Shown: one piece after another, positions 44,138-52,743 of the stretch
How positions within the stretch are numbered: the stretch's first letter is position 1
How the letters are laid out: every line of letters starts with the position of its first letter
Source of the DNA: CAVTJL01 sp963735065
GTDB lineage: Bacteria; Pseudomonadota; Alphaproteobacteria; Geminicoccales; Geminicoccaceae
Reading direction: 5' to 3'
NCBI GenBank assembly: GCA_963735065.1
Contig: CAVTJL010000004.1
Location: 868,001 to 932,000, forward strand
Length of the DNA: 64,000 bases
Translations under genes and position numbers: made by a program
The notes under the pieces: generated by a model
Told to the model about the DNA's origin: nothing
Database searches by the model: none
The model's input: only the letters and a program-made list of their open reading frames with translations

Positions 44138-44659
44138 ATGCGCTACACACTGGGCGACGCGGGCATCTCTACTGCAGGCGATCATTGGATAGCCCCGACA
44201 GCGGTCGTCATCGGGAAGGTGCGGCTCGAGCGCGATGCCAGCGTCTGGTGGGGCGCCGTGCTGCGCGGCGACAACGAGCTCATTACGGTGGGTGAAGGCA
44301 GCAACGTCCAGGACGGCTGCGTCCTGCACACCGATCCGGGCTTTCCTTTGACCATCGGCCCGAACGTCACGATCGGCCATCTCGCGATGCTGCATGGCTG
44401 CACTATCGGCGAGGGCTCGCTCATCGGCATCGGCGCCGTCGTCCTCAACGGCGCCAAGATCGGCAAGAACTGCCTGATCGGGGCCAAATCCCTCATTCCC
44501 GAGGGCAAGGAGATCCCGGACAACTCCCTCGTCATGGGCATGCCCGGCCGGGTGTTCGGCGAGGTGCGCCCGGAGCAGGCCGAGCGCATGCGCGCTGGTA
44601 CCGCCCACTATGTGCAGAACTGGCAGCGCTACGCCGGGTCGCTGCGCAACGACGACTGA
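44138..44659 (+). CDS. Gamma carbonic anhydrase family protein
   Basis: This left-handed beta-helix protein of 173 residues is built of hexapeptide repeats, in the YrdA/PaaY branch. Conserved features include SVWWGAVLRGDNELITVGEG, NVQDGCVLHTD, and metal His ligands in TIGHLAMLHGCTIGEG. The ending VMGMPGRVFGEVRPEQAERM is characteristic. Family members bind metal as trimers; some hydrate CO2 weakly and others have no proven activity. ATG at 44138 follows GACGAGGGCAAGG. It is divergent from the VOC gene. Confidence 0.88.
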   Translation: MRYTLGDAGISTAGDHWIAPTAVVIGKVRLERDASVWWGAVLRGDNELITVGEGSNVQDGCVLHTDPGFPLTIGPNVTIGHLAMLHGCTIGEGSLIGIGAVVLNGAKIGKNCLIGAKSLIPEGKEIPDNSLVMGMPGRVFGEVRPEQAERMRAGTAHYVQNWQRYAGSLRNDD

Positions 44660-44671
44660 CGCAAGGCCGGG

Positions 44672-45748
44672 CTAGGGCCGACAGACGTAGTAGTAGTTCT
44701 GGACGTCGTGCGCGAGCTCGTGGACCTCGACCGTGCGGAAGCCCGCTTCCTTGAAGAGCGCCTCGGCCGTCTCCCGTCCCCACATGGCGCCCAGGCCCCT
44801 GCCACCCTGGGCGAGCGACACGGTCATGCAGTGCAGGCAGGACACCGTGTAGAGCAGCGTGCCGATGGGGTGGTCGCGGTTGTTGTGGACCTCGGACGAG
44901 CCCTTGATGTCCTGGGCGAGGTAGACGCCGTCGTCGCGCAGCGAGCGCCTGATGCCGCGCACGACGGCCTCGGGGTCGGCCTGGTCGTGGACCGCGTCGA
45001 ACGTCGTCACGAGATCGAAGCCACCAGCCTCGGCCTCGCGATCGAACGCGGTGAGATCGCGCTCGACGAAGCGGAGGTTCGCGAGGCCCTGCCGCTCGGC
45101 CTCGGCACGCGCCCAACCCACCGCCTCGGCCGACAGATCGTAGCCGACAAAGCGGCTCTTCGGAAACCAGCCGGCCATCAGGATCAGGGCCCGGCCCCTG
45201 CCGCAGCCGACATCGAGCACGTCGATGCCCTGCTCGAGCCGGTCGATGAGACCCGGCACGAGCGGCAGAATATGGTCGCGCAGAGCCGGCAGCACGGTCT
45301 CGCCGCTGTCTTCCGCCATCACCTCGTGGAACCGGCCGTAACGCTCGTAGGGCACGCCGCCGCCCTTGCGGAAGCAGTCGAGGATGTCGTCCTCGATCGT
45401 CGCCAGAAGCGGCATGTACTGGGCGAAGACGGCAAGGTTGCCCGGGCTTGCGGCACGGGTCAGCACGGCCGCATGCTCCGGCGGCAGGCTGTAGCTGCGC
45501 GTCGCCGGGTCGTAGTCGACGACGCCGCCCGTCACCATGGCCCCCAACCACTCCCGAACGTAGCGCTCCTCAAGCCCGGCTGCGGCCGCCACGGCCTCGC
45601 TGGTCGAAGGCGGCATCGTCGCCATCTGGTCGAAGAGGCCCGAGCGGTGGCCGATCGAGCTCATCAGGCAGAGGGCGCCGGCGTTGAGCACGCCGACGAA
45701 ACGGTCCTCGAAGGCGGCCCGGCGGGCCTCGTCGAGAGCCTGCGACAT
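44672..45748 (-). CDS. SAM-dependent methyltransferase with N-terminal winged helix
   Basis: This 358-residue class I methyltransferase has an N-terminal winged-helix dimer domain (about 1-90; TMPPSTSEAVAAAAGLEERY). The SAM-binding fold contains IDVLDVGCGRGRALILMAG. The next strand ends VGYDLSAEAVGWARAEA and motif II is FDLVTTFDAVHDQADP. The C-terminal part contains YTVSCLHCMTVSLAQGGRGL, as in many uncharacterised O-methyltransferase-like proteins. ATG at 45748 follows GAGGAGGACGACTC. The substrate cannot be inferred. Confidence 0.85.
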   Translation of the reverse strand: MSQALDEARRAAFEDRFVGVLNAGALCLMSSIGHRSGLFDQMATMPPSTSEAVAAAAGLEERYVREWLGAMVTGGVVDYDPATRSYSLPPEHAAVLTRAASPGNLAVFAQYMPLLATIEDDILDCFRKGGGVPYERYGRFHEVMAEDSGETVLPALRDHILPLVPGLIDRLEQGIDVLDVGCGRGRALILMAGWFPKSRFVGYDLSAEAVGWARAEAERQGLANLRFVERDLTAFDREAEAGGFDLVTTFDAVHDQADPEAVVRGIRRSLRDDGVYLAQDIKGSSEVHNNRDHPIGTLLYTVSCLHCMTVSLAQGGRGLGAMWGRETAEALFKEAGFRTVEVHELAHDVQNYYYVCRP

Positions 45749-45941
45749 GAGTCGTCCTCCTCGATTATTACTGAATGTTCACGTTACCTTACGAACCCGG
45801 CGACGTGAAGCGAGGAAGGACGGGCTTACGGCCTGTTAACGGGGCCTCGATCGGGCCGGGTGGCTCATGCTAGCGGCAGCCAATGGTAGCGCTCGCTGCT
45901 GCGATCGTGCCGTTGCACGCAAACGCGCGCCTGACGCTCGA

Positions 45942-46709
45942 CTACGATCCGGCCGCAGGCGGCGTGTTATCCGTCAGCCGCTCGAGCAGACGGCGCAGCT
46001 CCAGCGGGAACGGGAAGACGATGGTGTTGGAGCGGTCGCTCGCTATCTCGCCCAGCGTGGCCAGGTAGCGGAGCTGCATCGCCTCCGGCCGGGACGCCAG
46101 GACCTCGCCGGCCTCGGCCAGCCGCTGGGACGCCTGGAACTCGCCCTCGGCGTTGATGACCTTCGCCCGCCTGAGCCGCTCCGCCTCAGCCTGCTTGGCG
46201 ATGGCGCGGATCATCTTCTCGTCCAGGTCGACGTCCTTGAGCTCGACGTTGGTGACCTTGATGCCCCAGGCATCGGTCTGCTCGTCGAGGATCTGCTGGA
46301 GCGACGCGTTCAGGGAATCCCGCTTGGCCAGCATCTCGTCCAGCTCGTGCTGGCCCAGCACCGAGCGGAGCGTGGTCTGGGCGAGCTGGCTCGTCGCCTG
46401 CTGGAAATTCTCGACCCGGATCACGCAGTGCTGGGGGTCGACAACGCGGTAGTAGAGCACCGCGTTGACCTTCACCGACACATTGTCCTTGGAGATCACG
46501 TCCTGGGCCGGCACGTCGAGGACGCGGATGCGCAGATCGACCCGCACCATCTGCTGGATCACCGGGATGATCAGGATCAGGCCCGGGCCTTTGACCTTCC
46601 AGAAGCGGCCGAGCTGAAAGACGACGGCGCGCTCGTACTCGCGGATCACCCTGAGCGATGCCGCGATGAGGATCACGACGATCGCGACGGCCACGGCAAC
46701 GATAATCAT
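45942..46709 (-). CDS. Slipin (stomatin/SPFH family) membrane protein
   Basis: This 255-residue protein has an N-terminal membrane anchor (MIIVAVAVAIVVILIAA) and a SPFH domain (RVIREYERAVVFQLGRFWKV, GLILIIPVIQQMVRVDLRI). A helical region AERLRRAKVINAEGEFQASQ follows. Slipins oligomerise in membrane microdomains and are substrates or partners of NfeD-type proteases. The NfeD gene ends eight bases upstream, a conserved pair. It may affect membrane protein quality control, as for other SPFH/NfeD pairs. Confidence 0.92.
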   Translation of the reverse strand: MIIVAVAVAIVVILIAASLRVIREYERAVVFQLGRFWKVKGPGLILIIPVIQQMVRVDLRIRVLDVPAQDVISKDNVSVKVNAVLYYRVVDPQHCVIRVENFQQATSQLAQTTLRSVLGQHELDEMLAKRDSLNASLQQILDEQTDAWGIKVTNVELKDVDLDEKMIRAIAKQAEAERLRRAKVINAEGEFQASQRLAEAGEVLASRPEAMQLRYLATLGEIASDRSNTIVFPFPLELRRLLERLTDNTPPAAGS

Positions 46710-46717
46710 GCCTCACC

Positions 46718-48061
46718 TCACCCCTTTTGCTGCTCGCGCTCGACCTCGAGGACGAGCCCGTCGCGATCCTTGACCTTCACCGGATCTCCCGGCGCCAGGC
46801 CGCCGGGCCCCCTTGCGAGCCAGATCTCGCCCTGGATCCGGATGCGGCCCTCGCCACCCTCCCAGGCGACGACCTTGCCCGCCTCGCGCATCAGCTCCTC
46901 CGCACCCGACGCGAGCGGCCGGCGCTGGCTGCGCACCGCAAGGCTCGCGGTCAGGAGGACAAGGCCGCCGGTGATGGCCGCGAACGTCCCGATCGCGAGC
47001 GGCGACACCCGGAAGCCCGGCACGCCCGTGTCCATGAGCAGGACAGAGCCCGTGACGAAGGCGACGATGCCCGCGACACCGATCGCCCCGAAGGTCGGAA
47101 GGAATGCCTCGGCCGTCATCAGGGCGACGCCGAGGCCGACGAGCGCGAGCCCGGTCCAGCTCACCGGCAGGATCTGGAAGGCGTAGAGGGCCAGGAGCAG
47201 ACAAATAGCGCCGACGAGCCCCGGGCCAACGAGGCCGGGTGAGAAGAACTCGAAGATGATGCCATAGATGCCGACCAGCATGAGGACGTACGCAACGGTC
47301 GGATCGGTGATGAAGCCGAGGAGCCGGGTGCGCCAGTCGGGCTCGAGCCTCTGGATCTTCGCCGGGTCGGGATGGAGCGTGACCTCGCCGTTGACGGTCT
47401 GGACGGTGCGCCCGTCGAGCCGGCGCAGGAGATCGGGCAGGCTGGGTGCGATGAGATCGATCACCTTGGCATCGAGCGCGGCCGAGGCCGGCAGGCTCGC
47501 CGCCTCGCGCACGGCCTTCTCGGCCCAGTCGACGTTACGGCCCCTGAGCTCGGCAAGCGAGCGGATATAGGCCACCGCATCGTTGGTGATCTTGCTCTCC
47601 ATCGTCCCGTGCCCGGGGCTTTCCTTGTCGCTGCCACCCGAGCCGCCGATCTGAACCGGCGTCGCGGCGCCGAGATTGGTGCCGGGCGCCATCGCTGCGA
47701 TGTGCGATGCATAGAGAATATAGGTCCCGGCGCTCGCAGCCCTGGCACCGCTCGGGGCGACATAGCCTGCGACCGGGATGGGCGAGGCCAGGATCGCCTT
47801 GACGATCTGCCGCATCGACGAATCGAGCCCGCCCGGCGTGTCGAGCTCCAGCACGACGAGCCCGGCGTCCTCCTGCTTCGCCTGCTCGAGCCCATGCTCG
47901 ACATAGGCGGCGGTGGCTGGGCCGATCGGCCCGTCGACCGCGAGCAGGACCGTGGAGGCAGGGCCCGGCGCGGCCCAGGCGGGCGCCGCCAGCACCAACA
48001 TGCAGAGCGCAGCGCACCAAGCAGCGGTCCGCCGCAGCAAAGGGGCGATCGGATGACACAT
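46718..48061 (-). CDS. nfeD: NfeD-like membrane serine protease
   Basis: This 447-residue membrane protein has a signal sequence and a ClpP-like protease domain (LLAVDGPIGPATAAYVEHGL, VLELDTPGGLDSSMRQIVKA). The catalytic Ser region is APSGARAASAGTYILYASHI. Four to five membrane spans follow, then a C-terminal OB-fold NfeD domain (IQGEIWLARGPGGLAPGDPV). Relatives cleave slipin, here encoded next. ATG at 48061 or GTG at 48064 starts it. The intergenic region to lysS is 146 bp and shared by divergent promoters. Confidence 0.9.
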   Translation of the reverse strand: MCHPIAPLLRRTAAWCAALCMLVLAAPAWAAPGPASTVLLAVDGPIGPATAAYVEHGLEQAKQEDAGLVVLELDTPGGLDSSMRQIVKAILASPIPVAGYVAPSGARAASAGTYILYASHIAAMAPGTNLGAATPVQIGGSGGSDKESPGHGTMESKITNDAVAYIRSLAELRGRNVDWAEKAVREAASLPASAALDAKVIDLIAPSLPDLLRRLDGRTVQTVNGEVTLHPDPAKIQRLEPDWRTRLLGFITDPTVAYVLMLVGIYGIIFEFFSPGLVGPGLVGAICLLLALYAFQILPVSWTGLALVGLGVALMTAEAFLPTFGAIGVAGIVAFVTGSVLLMDTGVPGFRVSPLAIGTFAAITGGLVLLTASLAVRSQRRPLASGAEELMREAGKVVAWEGGEGRIRIQGEIWLARGPGGLAPGDPVKVKDRDGLVLEVEREQQKG

Positions 48062-48207
48062 CACCCGATGATCTTAGACCGGATTTCTTGCAACGTCGTA
48101 TCTACAAGGCGGGCATACCGCCGCGGCACGGCGGCGCCTCTGGCCGCAGCGACCGAATTGGCTTAAGCAGTCGGCCCGTTCCTCTCCCTATCAGTCCCGA
48201 GAACGCG

Positions 48208-49794
48208 ATGCCTTCCGAGCGCGACATCCTCCTCACGAGCAAGGCCTGGCCCGTCACGGAGGCGCTCAAGGTCCTGAAGCGGGTCGAGCGGACGCCGCCC
48301 AAAAAAGGCTTCGTCCTGTTCGAGACGGGCTACGGCCCATCAGGCCTGCCGCATATCGGCACGTTCGGCGAGGTCTTCCGGACGACGCTGGTGCGTCAGG
48401 TCTTCACCCGGCTCTCCGACCTGCCGACCGAGCTCTATGCCTTCTCGGACGACATGGACGGGCTGCGCAAGGTGCCGGACAACATCCCGAACGCCGCCAT
48501 GGTGGCCCAGTATCTGGGCAAGCCGCTGACCGAGATCCCGGACCCGTTCGGCACGCACGAGAGCTACGGGCACCACATGAATGCCCGGCTGCAGGCCTTT
48601 CTCGACGCCTTCGGCTTTCCCTACACCTTCAAGAGCGCCACCACCTGCTATCGGGCCGGCATCTTCAACAAGACCCTGCTTCGCGTCCTCGCCCACCACG
48701 AGGAGGTGAAGAACGTGGTGCTGCCCTATCTGGGCGAGGAGCGCCGCGCCACCTACAGCCCGATCCTGCCGATCTCGCCCAAGACCGGAAAGGTGATGCA
48801 GGTGCCGCTCGTCGAGTGCCGGGTCGATGCCGGCACGGTCGTCTTCGAGGACGAGGACGGCTCGCTCGTCGAGGTGCCGGTGACCGACGGCCATTGCAAG
48901 CTCCAGTGGCGGGCCGACTGGGCGCTGCGCTGGACCGCGCTCGAGGTCGACTACGAGATGTCGGGCAAGGATCTGATCAATTCGGTCAAGCTCGGCAGCC
49001 GCATCTGCCGGGTCCTGGGCGGCCATCCGCCCGAGGGCTTTCATTACGAGCTCTTTCTCGACGAGCACGGCCAGAAGATCAGCAAGTCCAAGGGCAACGG
49101 TCTCACGATCGACGAGTGGCTGCGCTACGGCACGCGCGAGAGCCTGGCGCTCTTCATGTATCGCGACCCCAAGGCGGCCAAGCGGCTCTATTTCGACGTC
49201 ATTCCGCGCAACGTGGACGAGTACGAGCAGTTCCTCGAGGCCTTCCCGGGCCAGGACACGAAGCAGCAGATCGGCAATCCCGTCTGGCACATCCATGACG
49301 GCCACCCGCCGGACGACAGGGTGCCGGCAGGCCTCTCCTTCATGATGCTCTTGAACCTCGCCTCGGTCGTGAATGCCAACGAGCCGGCGATCCTCTGGGG
49401 CTTCATCAACCGGTATGCGCCGGAGGCCACGCCCGACAGCAGCCCCAAGCTCGCCCGGCTGGTCGAGGGCGCCATCGCCTACTACCAGGACTTCGTGCTG
49501 CCGAAGAAGGCCTACCGGGACGCCGACGACCGCGAGCGCCAGGCGCTCAAGGAGCTCGCTGCCTGGCTCGACGTGGCGCCCGAGGACAGCACGGCCGAGG
49601 CGATCCAGTACGAGCTCTACGAGATCGGCAAGCGGCACGGCTTCGAGAGCCTGCGGGACTGGTTCAAGGCCTGCTACGAGGTCCTGCTCGGCCAGGAGGA
49701 GGGGCCGCGCCTCGGCACCTTCATCCGGATCTATGGGCTGGCGTTGACCCACAAGCTGATCCTCGATCGTCTCGCCGTGAGCGGCGCCGCCTGA
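48208..49794 (+). CDS. lysS: Lysyl-tRNA synthetase, class I
   Basis: This 528-residue enzyme is the class I form of LysRS, found in archaea and many alphaproteobacteria instead of the usual class II. It has HIGTF-type signature GPSGLPHIGTFGEVFRT, the KMSKS-like KISKSKGNGLTIDEW, and a C-terminal helix-bundle anticodon region (WLDVAPEDSTAEAIQYELYE). ATG at 48208 gives MPSERDILLTSKAWPVTEAL, as in relatives. Its TGA overlaps the rsmB start by one base. Confidence 0.95.
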   Translation: MPSERDILLTSKAWPVTEALKVLKRVERTPPKKGFVLFETGYGPSGLPHIGTFGEVFRTTLVRQVFTRLSDLPTELYAFSDDMDGLRKVPDNIPNAAMVAQYLGKPLTEIPDPFGTHESYGHHMNARLQAFLDAFGFPYTFKSATTCYRAGIFNKTLLRVLAHHEEVKNVVLPYLGEERRATYSPILPISPKTGKVMQVPLVECRVDAGTVVFEDEDGSLVEVPVTDGHCKLQWRADWALRWTALEVDYEMSGKDLINSVKLGSRICRVLGGHPPEGFHYELFLDEHGQKISKSKGNGLTIDEWLRYGTRESLALFMYRDPKAAKRLYFDVIPRNVDEYEQFLEAFPGQDTKQQIGNPVWHIHDGHPPDDRVPAGLSFMMLLNLASVVNANEPAILWGFINRYAPEATPDSSPKLARLVEGAIAYYQDFVLPKKAYRDADDRERQALKELAAWLDVAPEDSTAEAIQYELYEIGKRHGFESLRDWFKACYEVLLGQEEGPRLGTFIRIYGLALTHKLILDRLAVSGAA

Positions 49795-51149
49795 TGGCCA
49801 TGGATCGCGTTCGGCCGCGCGGCGGGCGGGGCGCCGATCTCCCGCGACGCCCCATCTCCGGCCCAATCGCCAAGGGCCGGACGGGACCGAGACGGGTTGC
49901 CCTGGATACGCTCGACGCGACGCTGGGCCGGCGCCCGAAGCCGGCCGACGAGGCCCTGGTCGGCCATCCGGCTTTCGAGGATCTCGATCGCCGGGACCGC
50001 GCCTTCGCCCGGCTCCTCGTGCTCACGGTGCTGCGGCGACTGGGCGAGCTGGACGCCCTGGCCCGCCCGCATCTGCGCTTCGAGCCCAAGGACCTGCGTG
50101 CTCGGAACATTCTCCGGCTCGGCACGGCACAGCTCCGTTTCCTCGGCACGCCGGCGCACGCCGCGGTGAACGAGACGGTGCGCCTCGCGGTCGGCAAGCA
50201 GGCGCCGATGGTGCCCATGCTGAATGCGGTGCTGCGACGGGTCGCCGATGCTCCGCCGGTCGAGCTGGATGCCGCGCGCCTCGACACGCCCAGCTGGCTT
50301 TTCAACTCCTGGACCGCCGCCTATGGCGAGCCGGCGGCGCGGGCCATCGCCGCGGCCCATCTCGCCGAGGCGCCGCTCGACCTCGTGGTCAAGGGCGATC
50401 CCGCTCCCTGGGTGGAGGCGCTGGACGGCAGGCTGCTGCCGGGCGGCACGCTCCGCTGCCCGGGCGGCGGCCCGATCGACCAGCTTCCCGGCTTCGCCGA
50501 GGGTGCCTGGTGGGTGCAGGATCTCGCCGCCACCTTCCCCGCCCGGCTTTTGGGCGACGTCGCCGGACGGCGGGTGCTGGATCTCTGCGCCGCGCCCGGC
50601 GGCAAGACCATGCAGCTCGCCGCCGCCGGCGCCAGGGTGACCGCGGTCGAGGTCGACGCCGACAGAGCGCTCGTGATGCGTGCCAACATCGCGCGCGTGG
50701 GCCTTGAGGCGGCGGTCGAGACGGTCGTGGCCGACGCCCGCGCGTGGTCGCCCGAGATGCCCTTCGATCTCGTCCTGCTGGACGCGCCCTGTAGCGCCAC
50801 CGGCACCATCCGGCGCCACCCCGATATTCTTTGGGCCAAGTCCGCAGAGGGCTTGGCGAGGCTCACGGGCCTGCAGGACGAGCTGCTCCTGGCCGCGAGC
50901 CGCATGGTGGCGCCCGGCGGTAAGCTGGCCTACGCGGTCTGCTCCCTCCAGCCCGAGGAGGGGCCGCAGCGCATCAAGGCCTTCCTCGAGCGCGAGCCCG
51001 GCTTCGTGCGTGACCCGATCGGGCGGGAGGAGCTCCTGGGCCTTCCGGTCGACCTCACGCCGGAGGGCGAGCTGCGAACCCTGCCCTGTCATCTCGCCGA
51101 GGAAGGCGGCATGGACGGCTTCTTCGTCGCCCGCCTGCGCCGCTCCTGA
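49794..51149 (+). CDS. rsmB: 16S rRNA (cytosine967-C5)-methyltransferase RsmB-like
   Basis: This SAM-dependent RNA m5C methyltransferase of the NOL1/NOP2/Sun family has 451 residues. The N-terminal NusB-like RNA-binding domain includes NILRLGTAQLRFLGTPAHAA. The catalytic domain has VLDLCAAPGGKTMQLA, the Cys motif LLDAPCSATGTIRRHP, and a second conserved Cys in YAVCSLQPEEG, where the TC is VC. The pattern fits RsmB or a relative methylating another rRNA site. It starts one base into the lysS stop and is followed by purH 34 bp later. Confidence 0.9.
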   Translation: MAMDRVRPRGGRGADLPRRPISGPIAKGRTGPRRVALDTLDATLGRRPKPADEALVGHPAFEDLDRRDRAFARLLVLTVLRRLGELDALARPHLRFEPKDLRARNILRLGTAQLRFLGTPAHAAVNETVRLAVGKQAPMVPMLNAVLRRVADAPPVELDAARLDTPSWLFNSWTAAYGEPAARAIAAAHLAEAPLDLVVKGDPAPWVEALDGRLLPGGTLRCPGGGPIDQLPGFAEGAWWVQDLAATFPARLLGDVAGRRVLDLCAAPGGKTMQLAAAGARVTAVEVDADRALVMRANIARVGLEAAVETVVADARAWSPEMPFDLVLLDAPCSATGTIRRHPDILWAKSAEGLARLTGLQDELLLAASRMVAPGGKLAYAVCSLQPEEGPQRIKAFLEREPGFVRDPIGREELLGLPVDLTPEGELRTLPCHLAEEGGMDGFFVARLRRS

Positions 51150-51183
51150 TTTTTTGTCGTTCTCTCAGATCCGGACCGATCGC

Positions 51184-52731
51184 ATGACCCTCTCCCCCAT
51201 CCGCCGCGCTCTTCTGTCGGTTCACGACAAGACGGGCATCGTCAAGCTGGGCCGGGCGCTCGCGGCCCATGGGGTGGTGCTGGTCTCGACAGGCGGAACG
51301 GCAAGGACCCTGCGCGAGGCCGGGCTCGACGTCGTCGAGGTGAGCGAGGTCACAGGCGCGCCCGAGATCCTGGACGGCCGGGTGAAAACGCTGCATCCCA
51401 AGATCCATGGTGGCCTCCTCGCCCGGCGCGATCTGCCGAGCCACATGGCGACGCTGGACGAGCAGGCGATCCCGCCGATCGATCTTCTCGTCTCGAACCT
51501 CTATCCGTTCGAGGCGACCTTGGCTTCCGGCGCCGACTTCGACGCATGCCTCGAGGACGTCGATATCGGTGGCCCGGCAATGATCCGCGCGGCGTCGAAA
51601 AACCATGGCGGCGTCGCCGTCGTCACCGATCCGGCCGACTATCCGATGGTCCTGGAGGCGCTGGAGGCCGGCGGCATGACACTCGAGCAGCGGCGCCGCC
51701 TCGCCGCCAAGGCGTTCGCGCGCACGGCCGCCTACGACGCCCAGATCGCCGGCTGGCTCGCACGGGAGACCGGCGAGCTGTTCCCCGAGCGGCTGACCAT
51801 GCAGGGCCAGCTGCGCCAGCGGCTGCGCTATGGAGAGAACCCGCATCAGGCAGCGGCCTTCTATGTCACCGGCGACCGGCGGCCGGGCGTGGCCACGGCA
51901 GAGCAGCTGCAGGGCAAGGAGCTTTCCTACAACAACCTGCTCGATACCGATGCCGCCTTCGAGCTGGTCTCCGAGCTGACCGAGCCGGCCATCGCGATCA
52001 TCAAGCACACCAATCCCTGCGGCGTAGCCGTGGCGCCGAGCCTGCGCGCCGCGTGGGACCGGGCGCTCGCCTGCGATCCGGTGAGCGCCTTCGGCGGCAT
52101 CGTCGCCTGCAACCGTGAGCTTGACGAGGCGACGGCGGAGGAGATCACCAAGCTCTTCGCCGAGGTCGTCATCGCCCCCGCGATCGACGACGGTGCCCGG
52201 GCCGTGCTCGGGGCAAAGAAAAATCTCCGCGTGCTGGTGACGGGTGCCATGCCGGATCCGGCCGGCCGCGACATCGTGATGCGCTCGCTCGCTGGCGGCT
52301 TCCTGGCGCAGGAGCGGGACGCGCTCGCCATCGACGAGGAGGCGCTCAAGGTGGTCACCGCCCGCGCCCCGACGGCCGAGGAGAAGGCCGACCTGCTCTT
52401 CGCCTGGCGCGTCGTGCGCCATGTCAAGTCGAACGCCATCGTGCTCGTGTCCAAGGGTGCCACGGTCGGTATCGGCATGGGCCAGACCAACCGCGTCGAC
52501 TCGGTCCGGATCGCCGCCGAGCGCATGGCCAAGGGACCGGGTCCCGGGCCCTGCGTCGTCGCCTCCGACGCCTTTTTTCCATTCCCCGATGGCCTCACCG
52601 CGGCGGCCGAGGCTGGAGCAACCGCCGCGATCCAGCCCGGCGGCAGCGTCCGCGACAAGGAGGTCATCGAGGCCGCGAACGCTGCCGGCATGGCGATGCT
52701 CTTCACCGGGATCCGGCATTTCCGCCACTGA
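51184..52731 (+). CDS. purH: Bifunctional AICAR transformylase/IMP cyclohydrolase
   Basis: PurH carries out the last two steps to IMP. The 515-residue protein begins with the IMP cyclohydrolase (MGS-like) domain (RRALLSVHDKTGIVKLGRAL, GRVKTLHPKIHGGLLARRD). The AICAR transformylase domain follows, with RYGENPHQAAAFYV, KHTNPCGVAV and the catalytic Lys-His region IIKHTNPCG. The C-terminal GQTNRVDSVRIAAER and ASDAFFPFPDGL are standard. It is separate from purMN in this window. Confidence 0.95.
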   Translation: MTLSPIRRALLSVHDKTGIVKLGRALAAHGVVLVSTGGTARTLREAGLDVVEVSEVTGAPEILDGRVKTLHPKIHGGLLARRDLPSHMATLDEQAIPPIDLLVSNLYPFEATLASGADFDACLEDVDIGGPAMIRAASKNHGGVAVVTDPADYPMVLEALEAGGMTLEQRRRLAAKAFARTAAYDAQIAGWLARETGELFPERLTMQGQLRQRLRYGENPHQAAAFYVTGDRRPGVATAEQLQGKELSYNNLLDTDAAFELVSELTEPAIAIIKHTNPCGVAVAPSLRAAWDRALACDPVSAFGGIVACNRELDEATAEEITKLFAEVVIAPAIDDGARAVLGAKKNLRVLVTGAMPDPAGRDIVMRSLAGGFLAQERDALAIDEEALKVVTARAPTAEEKADLLFAWRVVRHVKSNAIVLVSKGATVGIGMGQTNRVDSVRIAAERMAKGPGPGPCVVASDAFFPFPDGLTAAAEAGATAAIQPGGSVRDKEVIEAANAAGMAMLFTGIRHFRH

Positions 52732-52743
52732 GCGGGCGGGCGG